Below, one piece after another: positions 1 to 37,486 of a DNA stretch of 64,000 bases (its first letter is position 1; every line of letters starts with the position of its first letter). Origin of the DNA: Hemibagrus wyckioides (taxonomy: Eukaryota > Chordata > Actinopteri > Siluriformes > Bagridae); assembly GCF_019097595.1 (NCBI RefSeq), contig NC_080720.1, forward strand, positions 21,445,352 to 21,509,351. Direction: 5' to 3'. The notes under the pieces are model-generated. The model did not search any database. It saw nothing but the letters and a program-made list of their open reading frames with translations, and was not told where the DNA came from. Both the position numbers and the translations under genes were made by a program.

Positions 1-611
1 ATGCTCACAGACTCTCTGCTGCATGCCATGATCTAGATAAAACTCTGGGTGTCTTACCTAATCTGTCTAATCGGACCTAATATACCTTAGTTAAATAAAA
101 AAATCCTTTTAGGGAACTAGCAAATATTTTTAGGCTATTTTTCTTCTTATATTTTTCCACGCATTTTTCCATGAATATAAAAAGTCACATTTGGCACATT
201 TCACAAGAATGCTTTGACACTGGTTTAACTGCTTTAAATTCCACGGATCCTCTCGGGAATTATGAACATTCCATTCATGATTTATGAACATTCCATTAAA
301 CATGGAGAAAAACTTGTTGAGATTTATCTCACTGAAATCAAAGAAGCAGTAAACAACTGGCTAAGAGCTTTAACACTCAACTGCAAAATAATACTAGCTT
401 GATTTTCATTACTGTAGCTTAAAAACAACAACAAACAAATAAATAAAAACATAGACTTTGTTGCTCTGCTTCATAAAACCTGACTGTTCTAGTACACAAC
501 ACTTTGTTATTGCCAACTGCTGATATCTGACGGTTGTAAACTTCAGCCAGTGAGCAGGTGTGTTTAACAAACAGATCCCAGCATTAACCATCTCACACAC
601 TGCATTCTTAC
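1..611. other. edem1 intron 11, no exon seen
   Basis: I searched this stretch on the minus strand for the terminal EDEM1 exon (the region ending near an MRQID block in mammals) and did not find it. It is AT-rich non-coding sequence without a recognised repeat. Confidence 0.6.
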
Positions 612-12014
<11,403 letters not shown>

Positions 12015-12330
12015 CTTTGCTTAACGGCGGCTGTCAACGTCATAATTCACGTCGACGGTGTTTATTTGACCGACGATCCGAAGCGCAAACTGGACACAGT
12101 AACCTGCTTTTACTTTTTCCTTTGAGCTTTTCAAACGCACAGTCACAGTTCCTGTCAACAAACCGAGCCCTCCTAGACTATCAGAGCTGATTGGGCCGCC
12201 GCCTCAGTCGTCACTAGGGACGGCGGTGATTGGCCGATATGAATGTCAATCAAGTGTGAAACTACATCACGGGTGTCGTGGCGTTGCTCAGTTTTGGGCC
12301 AAAGAGAATGGCACAAGTGGCTCAACGTCT
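12015..12330 (-). promoter_or_regulatory. edem1 5' UTR / promoter region with two CCAAT boxes and ACGT-core motifs
   Basis: The region upstream of the edem1 ATG is CpG-richer than its surroundings. Read on the minus strand it has CCAAT boxes at 12190-12194 and 12229-12233. It also has two ACGT cores close to the start codon: TGACGTT at 12036-12042 and GTCGACGTG at 12048-12056. The second contains GACGTG, the core bound by XBP1s/ATF6-type bZIP factors. Mammalian EDEM1 is a known IRE1-XBP1 target. No perfect ERSE (CCAAT-N9-CCACG) was found, and the transcription start is not known, so these motifs may lie in the 5' UTR. Regulation by the unfolded protein response is inference. Confidence 0.5.
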
Positions 12331-12433
12331 CGCGAGATTACAGAACAACGTGAGGCTGGGTCTGAATTAAAGTTTAAGAACAAGAATTTGAATTTCTATT
12401 TCCCCCATATTTTTAATTTTAACAAATAATAAA

Positions 12434-12460
12434 TAAAATAAAATAAAATAAAATAAAATT
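12434..12460. repeat. (AAAAT)n microsatellite
   Basis: A short AAAAT run upstream of edem1. The same pentamer repeat occurs at 7626-7670 inside the Tigger-like element. Confidence 0.85.
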
Positions 12461-12629
12461 AATTTCTTGCCTGTCTATTTGATCAGCATCTAATATGGAA
12501 TCTAACAAATCGGGTTTTGGACAAATCGGGTTTTTAATCGTTTTTTTTTTTCAACATTTTTTAAATGAAAAGTCATTGTATGCATATATGAAAAAAGTAA
12601 TATGTTCTGAATACAAACTCATTTTTATG

Positions 12630-12715
12630 AACTTTACAATACATAGGATAGGACCCCCAAATTTCATCACAATCGGCCACTAGGGGGCGACTTTATAACT
12701 AGAAAACCGCACATA
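12630..12715 (+). repeat. Repeated flank module with CTCF-like motif, copy 1
   Basis: This 86-bp block is nearly identical to 14727-14812, and both are followed at the same TA by a Tc1-derived element. It contains ccactagggggcga at 12677-12690, a near-perfect match to the vertebrate CTCF core. CTCF binding is inference. Confidence 0.8.
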
Positions 12716-13477
12716 CACCATATTGCCAAAGGTTTTGGGAATACAGATGTTGTTTTTCAGGGGTGGGTTTGGTCCCTTAGGTCCAGTGAAAGGAACTCTT
12801 AATGCTTCAGAATACCAAGACATTTTGTACAATTTCATGCTCCCAACTTTGTGGGAACAGTTTGGGGATGGCCCCTTCCTGATGGCCCCACAGAGTACTG
12901 ACCTCAACTAGACAGAACACCTTTGGGATGTATTAGAGCGAAGACTGTGAGCCAGACCTTCTCGTTTAGCATCAGTGCCTGACCTCACAAATGCGCTTCT
13001 AGAGGAATGGTCAAAAATTCCCATAAACACACTCCTAAACCTTGTGGAAAACCTTCCCAGAAGAGTTGAAGCTGTTATAGCTGCAAAGGGTGGTCCAACT
13101 CCATATTACATTCATGTGTAGTAAAGGCAGACGTCACAGTTTTGGTCTAGCTCACAGTCTCCACTCCAATTCATCCCAAAGGTGTTCTCTCGGGTTGAGG
13201 TGAGGACTCTGTAAAGTTCCTCCACACCAGACTCACTCATCCATGTCTTTATGAACCTTTCTTTGTGCACTGGTGTACAGTCATGTTGGAACAGGAAGGG
13301 GTCATCCCCAAACTGTTCCCACAAAGTTGGGAGCATGAAATTGTTCAAAATGTCTTGGTATGCTGAAGCATTAAGAGTTCCTTTAGCTGGAACTAAGGGG
13401 CCAAGTCCAACCCCTGAAATATAACACCTGAATTCAATGACTTGGAGGGGTGTCCCAAAACTTTTGGAAATATAGTG
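12716..13477. mobile_element. Head-to-head composite of two Tc1 fragments (fold-back type)
   Basis: A 762-bp element with outward Tc1-type TIRs (left starts caccatattgccaaagg; right arm ends aaatatagtg) and TA on both sides (12714-12715, 13478-13479). The left part (to about 13115) carries transposase C-terminal sequence on the plus strand. The right part (13139-13477) carries the overlapping portion on the minus strand, with QHDCTPVHKE still readable. Both are broken by deletions and stops, so the element is non-coding. Confidence 0.75.
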
Positions 13478-13479
13478 TA

Positions 13480-14618
13480 TCTCCTGAACACCTGAACATT
13501 TCATTATCCTGAACACCTCTCTCTCTCTCTTTCTGTTTGTGAGCCCTGCATTTCTGCATGAATTTGACCTGAAACATGATCAGAATGTCACCTTCTAACA
13601 GCAAAGTGGGACAGAATAGTTTTATTTCAAATGATCCAAACAAGCCATGCCTTGAGCCACTCAAATGTAGTTTTATCAAATTGTTACAGTGAGACAGCAG
13701 GTTAGTCAGGGGAGTGGCATTTCTAACTCCACACACACTTGAGTTTGATTAAAGTGAAAAGCATATATTGCATTTGCATCTTTCATTGGTCAAGGTATTA
13801 TTTCAAAAGATTCACTTTACTTAAATCCACTTAGGTTGTCTTTAATCAGCTTAACTCTGGCTTTAACAAATGTGTGTGGGTGAGATTGAAATGACTGAAT
13901 GATTGTTTGCATTCCCCAGCCCTCCTCCTCACTTTATCTTTAACCACTTCAGAAATGTGTGTAGTGACTGGTGTTCGCATTAGAGAGAAAAAAAAAAGCA
14001 TTTAGGCAAGTATGATGGTACATACTGAATTATACAGCTAAATGCACATCAACTACAATATAACACATATTAACAATAAGATATATAACGTTAATTTCAG
14101 GCTTCAATAAGCCCAGGAATTAGCTTTGGTACCTCACAGCTCCAGGGTTCAATTTTGAGGTCTGGTTATGTGCTGAGTTTTAAATTCCCCAATAGTGCAT
14201 GAATTTCCTCTGAGTGCCTTTGAAATCATGCTGAATAAACATGCTGAAACGTAAAAACATAAAAGTAACTTCTCAATTTGTTGGATTTAAATTGACAACA
14301 GTTTAGCATGCTGAGAATCTACTGTTTCAACACAAGACCTATGAAGAAATAATACCTCAAAATGACTTCTCTTATTTATTTGTTCACTACAGAACAATTA
14401 TTTTTTAGCAGGAAATAAAACAGAAATATTGATATTGCTGAATAACTGCATTCATGACAATCCATAGTAATGTACAATGGTCAGAGATTTTGTTTTCACT
14501 CAAATGACCACTCAGTACTTATTGTTTATTCATAAGAGGCAAACTGTAATCACTGGTACATTGTACAGTAAATGTACAGTACATTAATATTATACTTACT
14601 ATATTTACACTATACTTA
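13480..14618. other. Intergenic, nothing recognised
   Basis: AT-rich sequence between edem1 and arl8b with short low-complexity runs. I saw no exon-like block or identifiable repeat. Confidence 0.5.
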
Positions 14619-14690
14619 CACTATATTGCCAAAAGTTTTGGGACACCCCTCCAAATCATTGAATTCAGGTGTTGTTTTTCAGGGGTTGGA
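14619..14690 (+). mobile_element. Solo Tc1-family end
   Basis: A left TIR (cactatattgccaaaag then ttttgggacaccc) with preceding TA. It ends within about 70 bp and has no partner end nearby. The TIR matches the subfamily of 54263-54820 and not the intact copy at 4710. Confidence 0.7.
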
Positions 14691-14726
14691 CTTTACAAGT
14701 ATTTACAATACTACAACAGTAGTTAC

Positions 14727-14812
14727 AACTTTACAATACATAGGATAGGATCCCCAAATTTCATCACAATCGGCCACTAGGGGGCGACTTTATAACTAGA
14801 AAACCGCACATA
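14727..14812 (+). repeat. Repeated flank module with CTCF-like motif, copy 2
   Basis: Second copy of the 86-bp block seen at 12630-12715, in the same orientation, with ccactagggggcga at 14774-14787. Confidence 0.8.
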
Positions 14813-15332
14813 CACCATATTGCCAAAGGTTTTGGGAATACAGGTGTTGTTTTTCAGGGGTGGGTTTGGTCCCTTAGTTCCACTGAAAGGACCTCTTAAT
14901 GCTTCAGCATACCAAGACATTTTGTACAATTTCATGCTCACAACTTTGTGGGAACAGTTTGGAGATGACCCCTTCCTGTTCCAACATGACTGCACACCAG
15001 TGCACAAAGCAAGGTCCATAAAGACATGGATGAGTGAGTTGGTATGGAGGAAATCGACTGGCCTGCACAGAGTCCTGACCTCAACCTGACAGAACATGTT
15101 TGGGATGAATTAGAGTGGAGAATGCAAGCCAGGCCTTCTTGTCCATCATCAGTGTCTGACCTCACAAATGCGCTTAAGGAATGGTCAAAAATTCCCATAA
15201 ACACACTCCTAAACCTTGTGGAAAGCCTTCCCAGAAGAGTTGAAGCTGCTATAGCTGCATAGGGCGGGCTAACTCCATATTGAATTCATGTGCATGTAAA
15301 GCAGATTTCTGAAAACTTTTGCCAATATAGTG
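14813..15332 (+). mobile_element. Internally deleted Tc1 derivative with C-terminal transposase remnant
   Basis: A 520-bp element with TA duplications (14811-14812, 15333-15334) and Tc1 TIRs. It lacks the N-terminal half of the transposase but still shows [17 protein letters not shown] and SPDLNLTEHVWDELE on the plus strand, with a frameshift between them. It is non-autonomous. It shares its insertion point in the flank module with the composite at 12716. Confidence 0.8.
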
Positions 15333-15679
15333 TATATAGGTATTTTTATATGGCAAGCAAGAGGAGATGAGGAACCAGACGCAAAAGGTAACCTTTCTGG
15401 GTCTAAGCAGATGAAGAGATTGTGAATCATTACTCAACCACAAATGCATACCATACAGTCAAACAGTACTTTAGCTTAAATATCCAACGGAAGGTAGCCA
15501 CTAAATAATGAAAGTGCAAGATAAGGTGATTTGAAGCAGCAAGTGATCCACAAGCAGAAGATGGATCAGGCATTTCCGGCAGGAAGATTGAGTCATGATT
15601 ACTGGCATTTTTTCCATGCAGTTATTTATGCAGGACAGTATTAAAGTAGTTGCTAGAGTATTTCAGGTGGTTGTAAGAA

Positions 15680-15890
15680 ACGACCCATGACTCGAAATTC
15701 ATCATTAAGTTTGCTGATGACACCACAGTCATAGGCCTAATTACCAGAAATGATGAAACTGTCTATGGGCAGGAAGTAGCTCTCTATACTGTATGGTGTG
15801 CTGACAAAAACCTCTCCTTTTATGTCAGCAAAACGAAGGGCATCATTGTTGGTTTCAGAAGAAGGAAAGGAGAGCATGCCCTATGCGTAT
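15680..15890 (+). mobile_element. LINE reverse transcriptase remnant (FADDT motif)
   Basis: Translation in broken frames gives IIKFADDTTVIGL, the catalytic F/YADD box of a non-LTR reverse transcriptase. A LSFYVSKTKGIIVGFRRRK block follows, as in L2/Rex-type fish LINEs. Only about 200 bp is preserved. The clade is a guess. Confidence 0.7.
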
Positions 15891-16129
15891 ATAGGGCACT
15901 GCATCAGAAAGAATGAGCAGATACAAATTCCTAAGAGTATACATTACAGAACAATTTACTTTGTCAAACAATACCTCATGGCTCATAAGAAAAGCTGCGC
16001 TTTCTAAGCAGATTGAGAAAAGTTGACCTGTCTCCTCAGCAGATGCATAATCAAAAGAAAAAAAGAAGCCTTCATTTGTCACACATTCTTTACAGCACTG
16101 TAAAATCTGTATTCTGTATGTATCCCAGC

Positions 16130-16290
16130 TTCTTAGGAAATTAGGGTCAGAGCACAGGGTCAGCCATGATACAGCATCCCTAAAGCAAAGAGGGTTAAGA
16201 GCCTTGTCTAAAGGTCCTACAGAGGCAGCTTGGCAGTGCTGGGGCTTGAACCTCAACCTTCCAATCAACATCACAGAGTCTTAACTGTTT
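16130..16290 (-). mobile_element. tRNA-derived SINE copy (antisense)
   Basis: Read on the minus strand it has a perfect Pol III box B (ggttcaagccc, 16242-16252) followed by the CAGCACTGCCAAGCTGCC body. It belongs to the same family as 34220-34390 and 42966-43170. The box A half is degraded. Confidence 0.65.
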
Positions 16291-16294
16291 GAGA

Positions 16295-16565
16295 CAGATA
16301 CATGTCCTGCATAGTGACCAGAGGGATTCTGAGCCATTTCTCTTGCAGAACAGTGGTCAGGTCGCTGGTGGAGGATGTTTCCTGACTCGTTCCTCCAAAA
16401 ACCCTCAAAGGGGCTCAATAATATTCAGATCAGGTGACTATACAGACAATGAGAAATCACTGTCATGTTTATCACACTACTGTGTCACCAGTCTGTGTGT
16501 ATTGATGCATTATCATGATGCATGGCACAACCTTCGGGGAACAGTGTTTACACTATCTGTCCACT
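16295..16565 (-). mobile_element. Decayed Tc1-like fragment
   Basis: It resembles a common fish Tc1-like remnant in antisense, where the TTCCTCCAAAA...CTCAAAGGGGCTCAAT part corresponds to the region around the last catalytic glutamate. No TIR or open frame is left. Assignment is by recollection of the repeat only. Confidence 0.45.
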
Positions 16566-16569
16566 TTTG

Positions 16570-17597
16570 AGCTCTGATACGTACCTCGTTATGCTGTGTG
16601 GACTGCAATATTTTATGTACAGTTGTGCTATTGCTTTGCCATTTCAACCTTCACAATCTGTTCTTACTTATGAAATGTGAAATCAGCGAAGTGAATGATT
16701 AAAGGACATAATGCCTGCATATGTCTGGTCTGGTCTTTGCAGGTGCTTCTAAATAGACAAGAAGCAAACTTTACAAAGTCATAGATTTTTGTTCACAAAG
16801 CAGACTCCAGAAACCCAAAAGGTTCCTAAGAAAACCAATCCTCTTTCACTTGTGGTGCAAGCTACCTCAATACTCAGGCAAAAAAAAGTGATAGTATGAA
16901 TCTACATAGTCCTACAGTGTGTAATCAATACTTTCAACTGAAAACAGAGTGCCACCATTTTGGTGAAGTTAAATGTGTCCGTTCTGTGTGTGTCTCTAGT
17001 GTCTGGGTCTTCCAGTGTGATGGTAAGGAAACATGTCTGGAAACAACATGGACTATATTAATCAACTGCCTTCATTCTTGTGTATTCAGGACAAGGCATA
17101 CCACTTCAAATACTTTCTCGAACTTTCTACACAGGTCTTTGCAAGTGTTATATAACCGATGCAAATCATCAGGAGCTCTTGCAGACATCAACTGTAAAAA
17201 TCACACAGTTGTGAATTTAGTGAAAGAGCCAGAAATGTAGAAGCAGTATTAAATACAATGTGAAAATGTATGGGCAAAGAGTCCTCTGCTTCTTACAGGC
17301 ACAAATATCTTCAGTAGCAGGCTAGTGCAGTGTCCATTAAAGTGTCTCAGTCTTCAATAGTTTCCACTGTTTGAAACAGCAATTCAATATTTTATTCATC
17401 TTATTTATTTACAATAATGTTTTTTTTTTATTGTGTAGCTTCATTTTACATTTCTTAATGATCCTAGTAAAATCTGCCCAGTTGAAGCAAATCAAATGGT
17501 TTCCTATTCAGTTTCTTTGTACCCTAATGTCATACCCCAGACAAGAAAAGACATTATAGAATTCAGCCACAGAAGACACACAGCTGCTTGTGTGTAC
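16570..17597. other. Intergenic, nothing recognised
   Basis: No exon-like block, repeat boundary or RNA gene could be supported here. Confidence 0.45.
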
Positions 17598-18022
17598 ACT
17601 TATATTGCCAAAGGTATTGGGACACTCCTGCAAATCACTGAATTGTGACAGTGAAAGGAACTCTTAATGCATCAGCATACCAAGACATTTTGGTCAATTT
17701 TATGCTCGAAACTTTGTGGGAACCTTTGTTTCAACAACTTTTCTTTGTTCTTCTGAAGTTCCTCCACACCAAACTCGCTCATCCATGTCTTTATGGACTT
17801 TGCTTTGTGCACTGGTGTGCAGTCATGTCAGAACAGGAAGGGGTCATCCCCAAACTGTTCCCACAAAGTTGTGAGCATGAAATTGTCCAAAATGTCTTGA
17901 TATGTTGAAGCATTAAGAGTTCCTTTCACTGGAACTAAGGGGTCAAGCTCAACCCCTGAAACACAACACCTGAATTCAATAATTTGGAGGGGTGTCCCAA
18001 AACCTTTGGTAATATCGTGTGT
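17598..18022. mobile_element. Tc1-derived fold-back (hairpin) element
   Basis: The left arm (to about 17735) reads as Tc1 on the plus strand; the right arm (about 17755-18022) reads as Tc1 on the minus strand. They share the [12 protein letters not shown]...NFML segment in inverted orientation, so the arms can pair around a short centre. The ends carry degraded TIRs (tatattgccaaagg / cctttggtaatat). Confidence 0.7.
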
Positions 18023-18029
18023 GTTGGGT

Positions 18030-19615
18030 CTGTGTGGGTTTCCTCTCAGCTCTCAAAAAAAGTCCATTAGTGATTTGTGTATGTTTTTGTGTCCCATCTA
18101 TTGTATATCTCAATGCTGTCAGCTCTGACCAGGATTAAAAGATTACTGAAAATAAAGGAATGATTTGTATGATCAAAGTATTGGCACACTTGGTTAACTG
18201 AGAGCTTGGACAGCTATTAAACTGAAGCTTTGTAACATCAACTGAGATGCCTGGTTTCATTTCAAAATCATTTATTGGAATTTCATGTAGTATTTAACTA
18301 CTTGTGCCCATCAAGTCACCACCTGATACCCTTCAGAAGAAATCATACTTTTCACAAGCAGATTTATGTTTAATGTTAAAGCAACACGCATGGCCAGAAT
18401 ATCTACAGTCCTAGGCTCATGCATGTTGCCGAGCCATGACAAGCTGTGCCTTTTGGTGAAGAAGAGCTCTAAACTGTATGAAAAATTAGTTCCCATCTCA
18501 TGAGACTTTTTAATTCACATGTACTTTGGGATTCAAAATCTGAACATATTAGAGTTATACGAGACACTTCCTCAACATGTGTTGGACTATTAAAATAGAA
18601 CATTTTAAACAATCTCAAAGAAACACATCTTTAATTGTGTTAATTTGGTTCTGTAAGTCAATGTAAGGGCTGAGTTATTTTACAAAATATGCTTTTCTTT
18701 CAGATGTCAAGAATTATTTATTGGTTCATATTTACAAAAGTGCATTGATATTGAGGGCTTCAAATATTTTTCTCTTTACAGAGATGCTCAGAATGGCAAA
18801 TGGTACAATAATCTACCTTAAAAGCATGCCGATTTTATTTGTTTCAATTTCTTTATAGGTGAATGGGGTTCTAGGCAGACCCACCTAGCATACTGTTCCT
18901 CTTCAGGGAGACGTCTGCTGCACAAGGCACTTTAAACTTCGCTGCCTCTCTCTTCCAGCTTACCCACAGCAAGACATCACTGAGTTGAAGGAGAGACTAC
19001 ACCTAACCCTTCCATACATTCACTTAAATAGATTTCTGCTCAACATAGTAAAAAATAGTTAAGTGATCAATATTTCTACATATGTGTCAAGATATTTTTA
19101 ACACTCCTCAGTTAAATATTACAAACTGCTTTCTCAGAAGAAATCTTTTGGCCAGTAAAAGAGAGAGCAAGACAGAGAGAGGCAACAATCATACACAATT
19201 ACATTCTCACATGAGCAAGGCCTGGCATACTTTAGTGAGGGGAGGAAAAAACAGAAATGTCTTCAATCAATTTCCAAATCCATGATTTGAAAATAGGACT
19301 GACTGGAGGTTAAAACCCTCAAGAAAACGAAGCTAGTTTGTAGAATAGAGACTGCTGAGCTTTTGTTTAAGCAGGTGGGAGATCTTCTCAAAGGAGTAGT
19401 AGTAGGAGGAGGAGGAGGTGTTGGCTGGAAACTGCAGGCTTACATCATTTAGCGATAGGTTCAGAAGGCTGGCTTTTGGTAATGACGGGTGTGACAGGGA
19501 TATCTGTGACCAACAGTGGTGGAAATAGTGTGATGGGACGACTGTACAGTTTCACAGAGTAAGCAGGATGGGGTGTAAGAGGAACGTGTCAGCACGTGAA
19601 TCTCCAACACGGCTT
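18030..19615 (-). other. Region downstream of arl8b, candidate 3' UTR
   Basis: No coding exon seen. On the minus strand, AATAAA signals occur at 18834-18839 and 18717-18722, roughly 0.8-0.9 kb after the arl8b stop, and could end its 3' UTR. This is inference; no transcript evidence is available. Confidence 0.35.
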
Positions 19616-33762
<14,147 letters not shown>

Positions 33763-34219
33763 TTCCGCGACTGATAAATTCCACCACTTTGGCTTTGTTT
33801 TTCTCGGCGCACTCGGGCTGTGAGCGGCTTGCAAGAGCGTAATGTTTGGGAGGAACTGCGCGCTTGTCATATGACCCTGATGCGATTACTATTACTGCTG
33901 CTCCACACTGTTGCTCATTAAGCACCCCCATCTCCTCTGGAAAGAGAACAAACACTTTTAAGTTGCAATAAATTCGTTCTGGGAGACACAGAGCAAATAC
34001 GTAGAAATAAAATGGAAAGAATTTAAAGTAGTTGGAATAATACTTGTGTCTTTAACACAACATAAACAGTATAACACACGATACATACAGTGTCATACAT
34101 TAGTAGTCACCCTTTTTTGTAGGTTTACAACCTGGATATGGTTCCATCACAGTGTAAAACATGTCTCTTAGGAAGAAGCACGCATACATTATACAAATGA
34201 TACACATACAAAATATCTC

Positions 34220-34390
34220 AGTTTGTTAAGAAGATGGGGTCAGCCATGATGCAGGGCCCCTGGAGCAGAAAGGATTAAAGGTTTTGCTCAAGGGACCAAT
34301 AGTGGAAGCTTGGCAGTGCTAGGGTTTGAGACACCAACTTATAAATAAAACTTTCACCTTTCAGCCACTGAGTCACACCTGCCCCTTAAA
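34220..34390 (-). mobile_element. tRNA-derived SINE copy (antisense)
   Basis: On the minus strand it reads TGACTCAGTGG (box A-like), a degraded box B, then the AGCACTGCCAAGC body of the family at 42966-43170 and 16130-16290. It lies just upstream of arl8b. Confidence 0.65.
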
Positions 34391-34557
34391 GAAAAAAAAA
34401 ATTAAGGTAGTTCCCAACTACCACAAATGATGCAGTCAAGATTCCCACATATGGGGAATTTTTTAGGGGTCCGCACAACCAGAGTAAATGGAATCAACAA
34501 ATGTTTTGTGAGATGAGACCACAATTGAAATGTATGGCCTTGGCTCAAAGTATTATA

Positions 34558-35101
<544 letters not shown>

Positions 35102-35184
35102 TATTTGATGATCTCAAAAATCAATAAAGCATGATGATGGTAGCATGGATGGTAGAATGGTGAATTTCCATTTGGGATGAATAA

Positions 35185-35290
<106 letters not shown>

Positions 35291-35589
35291 ATGTTATAAG
35301 GATGCTTTTCATCTTATAGACTAGAACAGGTTTTGAAGTGAGAACATAGGCTTCACATATCTTGCTTGTCAACCCTAATACGTTTTCCTGGACCCAGCAA
35401 ATTTAATTCAGAGATATAAAGAAAACCCAAGAGCCATCATGTGAGCCACCCAACATCATGTGACCCACAGGACCTAAAGTACATTATAGGTTTATGTTCA
35501 TGAAAGCACAATCAGAAAAAGAAAAAAAATATGAGTGCATGATTATGTTTGCAAAATTTCCTCTGAACAAACCACAAAAGTTCTGAAAC

Positions 35590-35960
35590 AATATCCTGTG
35601 GACTGATGAGACCAAGGTGGAGATGTTTGGTCATCATGCAGAGTGCCACGTTTGGCAAAAAGAAACAGACACAGCATATCACTATAAAAAAAAAACATAC
35701 TAACTCTCAAGCATGGTGGTGGAGGGGTGATGATTTGGGCTTTTTTCGCAGCTACAGGGTCAGAGTCATTGAGACGTCTATGAACTTCACTTTATATCAC
35801 AATATTCTTGAGACAAACTTGAGGCCATTTGTCCAGCAGCTTAAGCATGTCCTGAATTAAGGAATGCAACAGGTAAATGATCCCAAAACACACCAGCAAA
35901 TCAATCTAAATGGCTAAAGAAGAAAAAAATCAAGGTGTTGGAATGGCAGAGCACCTAATG
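35590..35960 (+). mobile_element. Decayed Tc1-like transposase fragment
   Basis: Broken frames give LWTDETKVEMFGHHAECHVWQK, the region of the first catalytic Asp, then an HGGGGVMIWAFF-like block. No TIRs were found and it belongs to a different family from the intact copy. Confidence 0.65.
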
Positions 35961-36106
35961 CTGCACCACTGTGCCCCATTTTTTATGGTGCTAGGCAGAA
36001 TGTTTAAAGATTGGACTATTTCTTTTTGTAAACCAAACCCTGATTGATATTTTTCCAGAACTTTGTCCTGGAATTTTAATACTATATAAATACTGTATAT
36101 TTATAA

Positions 36107-36116
36107 TAATAATCAA

Positions 36117-36146
<30 letters not shown>
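36107..36146. repeat. (AAT)n microsatellite
   Basis: A short trinucleotide run in the region between arl8b and tnfrsf18. Confidence 0.85.
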
Positions 36147-36148
<2 letters not shown>

Positions 36149-36824
36149 TAAAATCATATCATACTTTAATTGCACACAGGTAGACTAATTATTTGACGTC
36201 TAATGACACAAGCACTACTACACAAAAACTAATTCAGGCATTACACAGAAAGAGGGGTTAAATACTTACACAATCATAAGTATTGCCTTTTATGCGATGC
36301 AATTCCAAGTAAGTCCATTTCAGTTTGAAAAACTGTGAAAAAGTGGGAGAGTGCACGATATACGCTGTGCACTGTAGCTACAAAAAAGAGCATTATAAAT
36401 CTTACATTTTTTAAAAACTAAACTTAAATTATATTAATAAGAAGAATGGAAAGTTTCAGTGAAAGATAACACAAGTTTTATCATTACCAACACAGTAGCT
36501 GATATCACAGAACTATACCAAAAAAATGAACGAAAAATTAGGGTTAGATTGGGGTTTATGGGGTGGTGAGCACTTCATCCTTTGTTTGTGCCATGTACAG
36601 TATTTAAATATTTACGGCATAGACCATTCTCAAGTATTTCGAGTATTTTTTAACAGTTATTGCACATATTCTGGGTAATAACACTACAGCATTTTAAAAC
36701 ACTTTCTGTTTTATCTGTATTGTTTCAACTAAAATAGTGTAAGAATTCTGCAATAGCTTCCTTTTCTCCCAGTGCCGAATACTGAAAATAATGCAAAGGT
36801 ACAACTAATCACTGTTTAATAACA

Positions 36825-36830
36825 TTTATT
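36825..36830 (-). other. Candidate polyadenylation signal of tnfrsf18-like gene
   Basis: AATAAA on the minus strand about 660 bp after the stop codon. Inference only. Confidence 0.3.
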
Positions 36831-37486
36831 GAATAACTACAGTCATACATACATTACATTTTCAATATCATTATCATTGTAAATCATATCTGTTATTACT
36901 ACATTATTATTATGTTTATTCCACAGACACAGTTTTATTTAATTTATATAAGTAAAGCAATATAATTCAGTTAGTTGCACAGTGAAAAAGTGCATTAGAA
37001 CAAATAATTAATCAACCAGAAGCAAGTGCATGAGAACTTTAAGTAGAAAATTAAACACAATAATGGGGTGGTAAGTGCTATAGTACTGTATGTTCGAATG
37101 CTACAAATGTTCACAGTGAAAAAATCATTTCAATCATATTCCTTTATCTGATGATGGATATTAAGTTTGCATCTAAGTCAAAGGAACCTGGTTTACATAA
37201 GAAAATGACCAACAGAAACACACAAGAGGAGAGATAAAGGCGGTTTTGCATCAATGTTCATACGTGGTCAGATTAGTTACATCTTCAGGGATTTGTTGAA
37301 GACTGTGAGGCAACATGCTTGAGAGTTAATAAGTCTATTGCAGATCCATGAGTGAAATGTTCGGCTTAAGGTGTAATGCTTACACATTCCACAGTTCCTA
37401 CCTAAAGTTTCAGAATGATTGGTTCCCTATTCAGGCTGTGGATCTATTTCTGAGCTGATGTAGCTGAAACTGCAGAGGTTACACAT

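Noticed and set aside
12180..12240. ERSE upstream of edem1
   Set aside because: Both CCAAT boxes were checked for CCACG at a 9-bp distance and neither has it.
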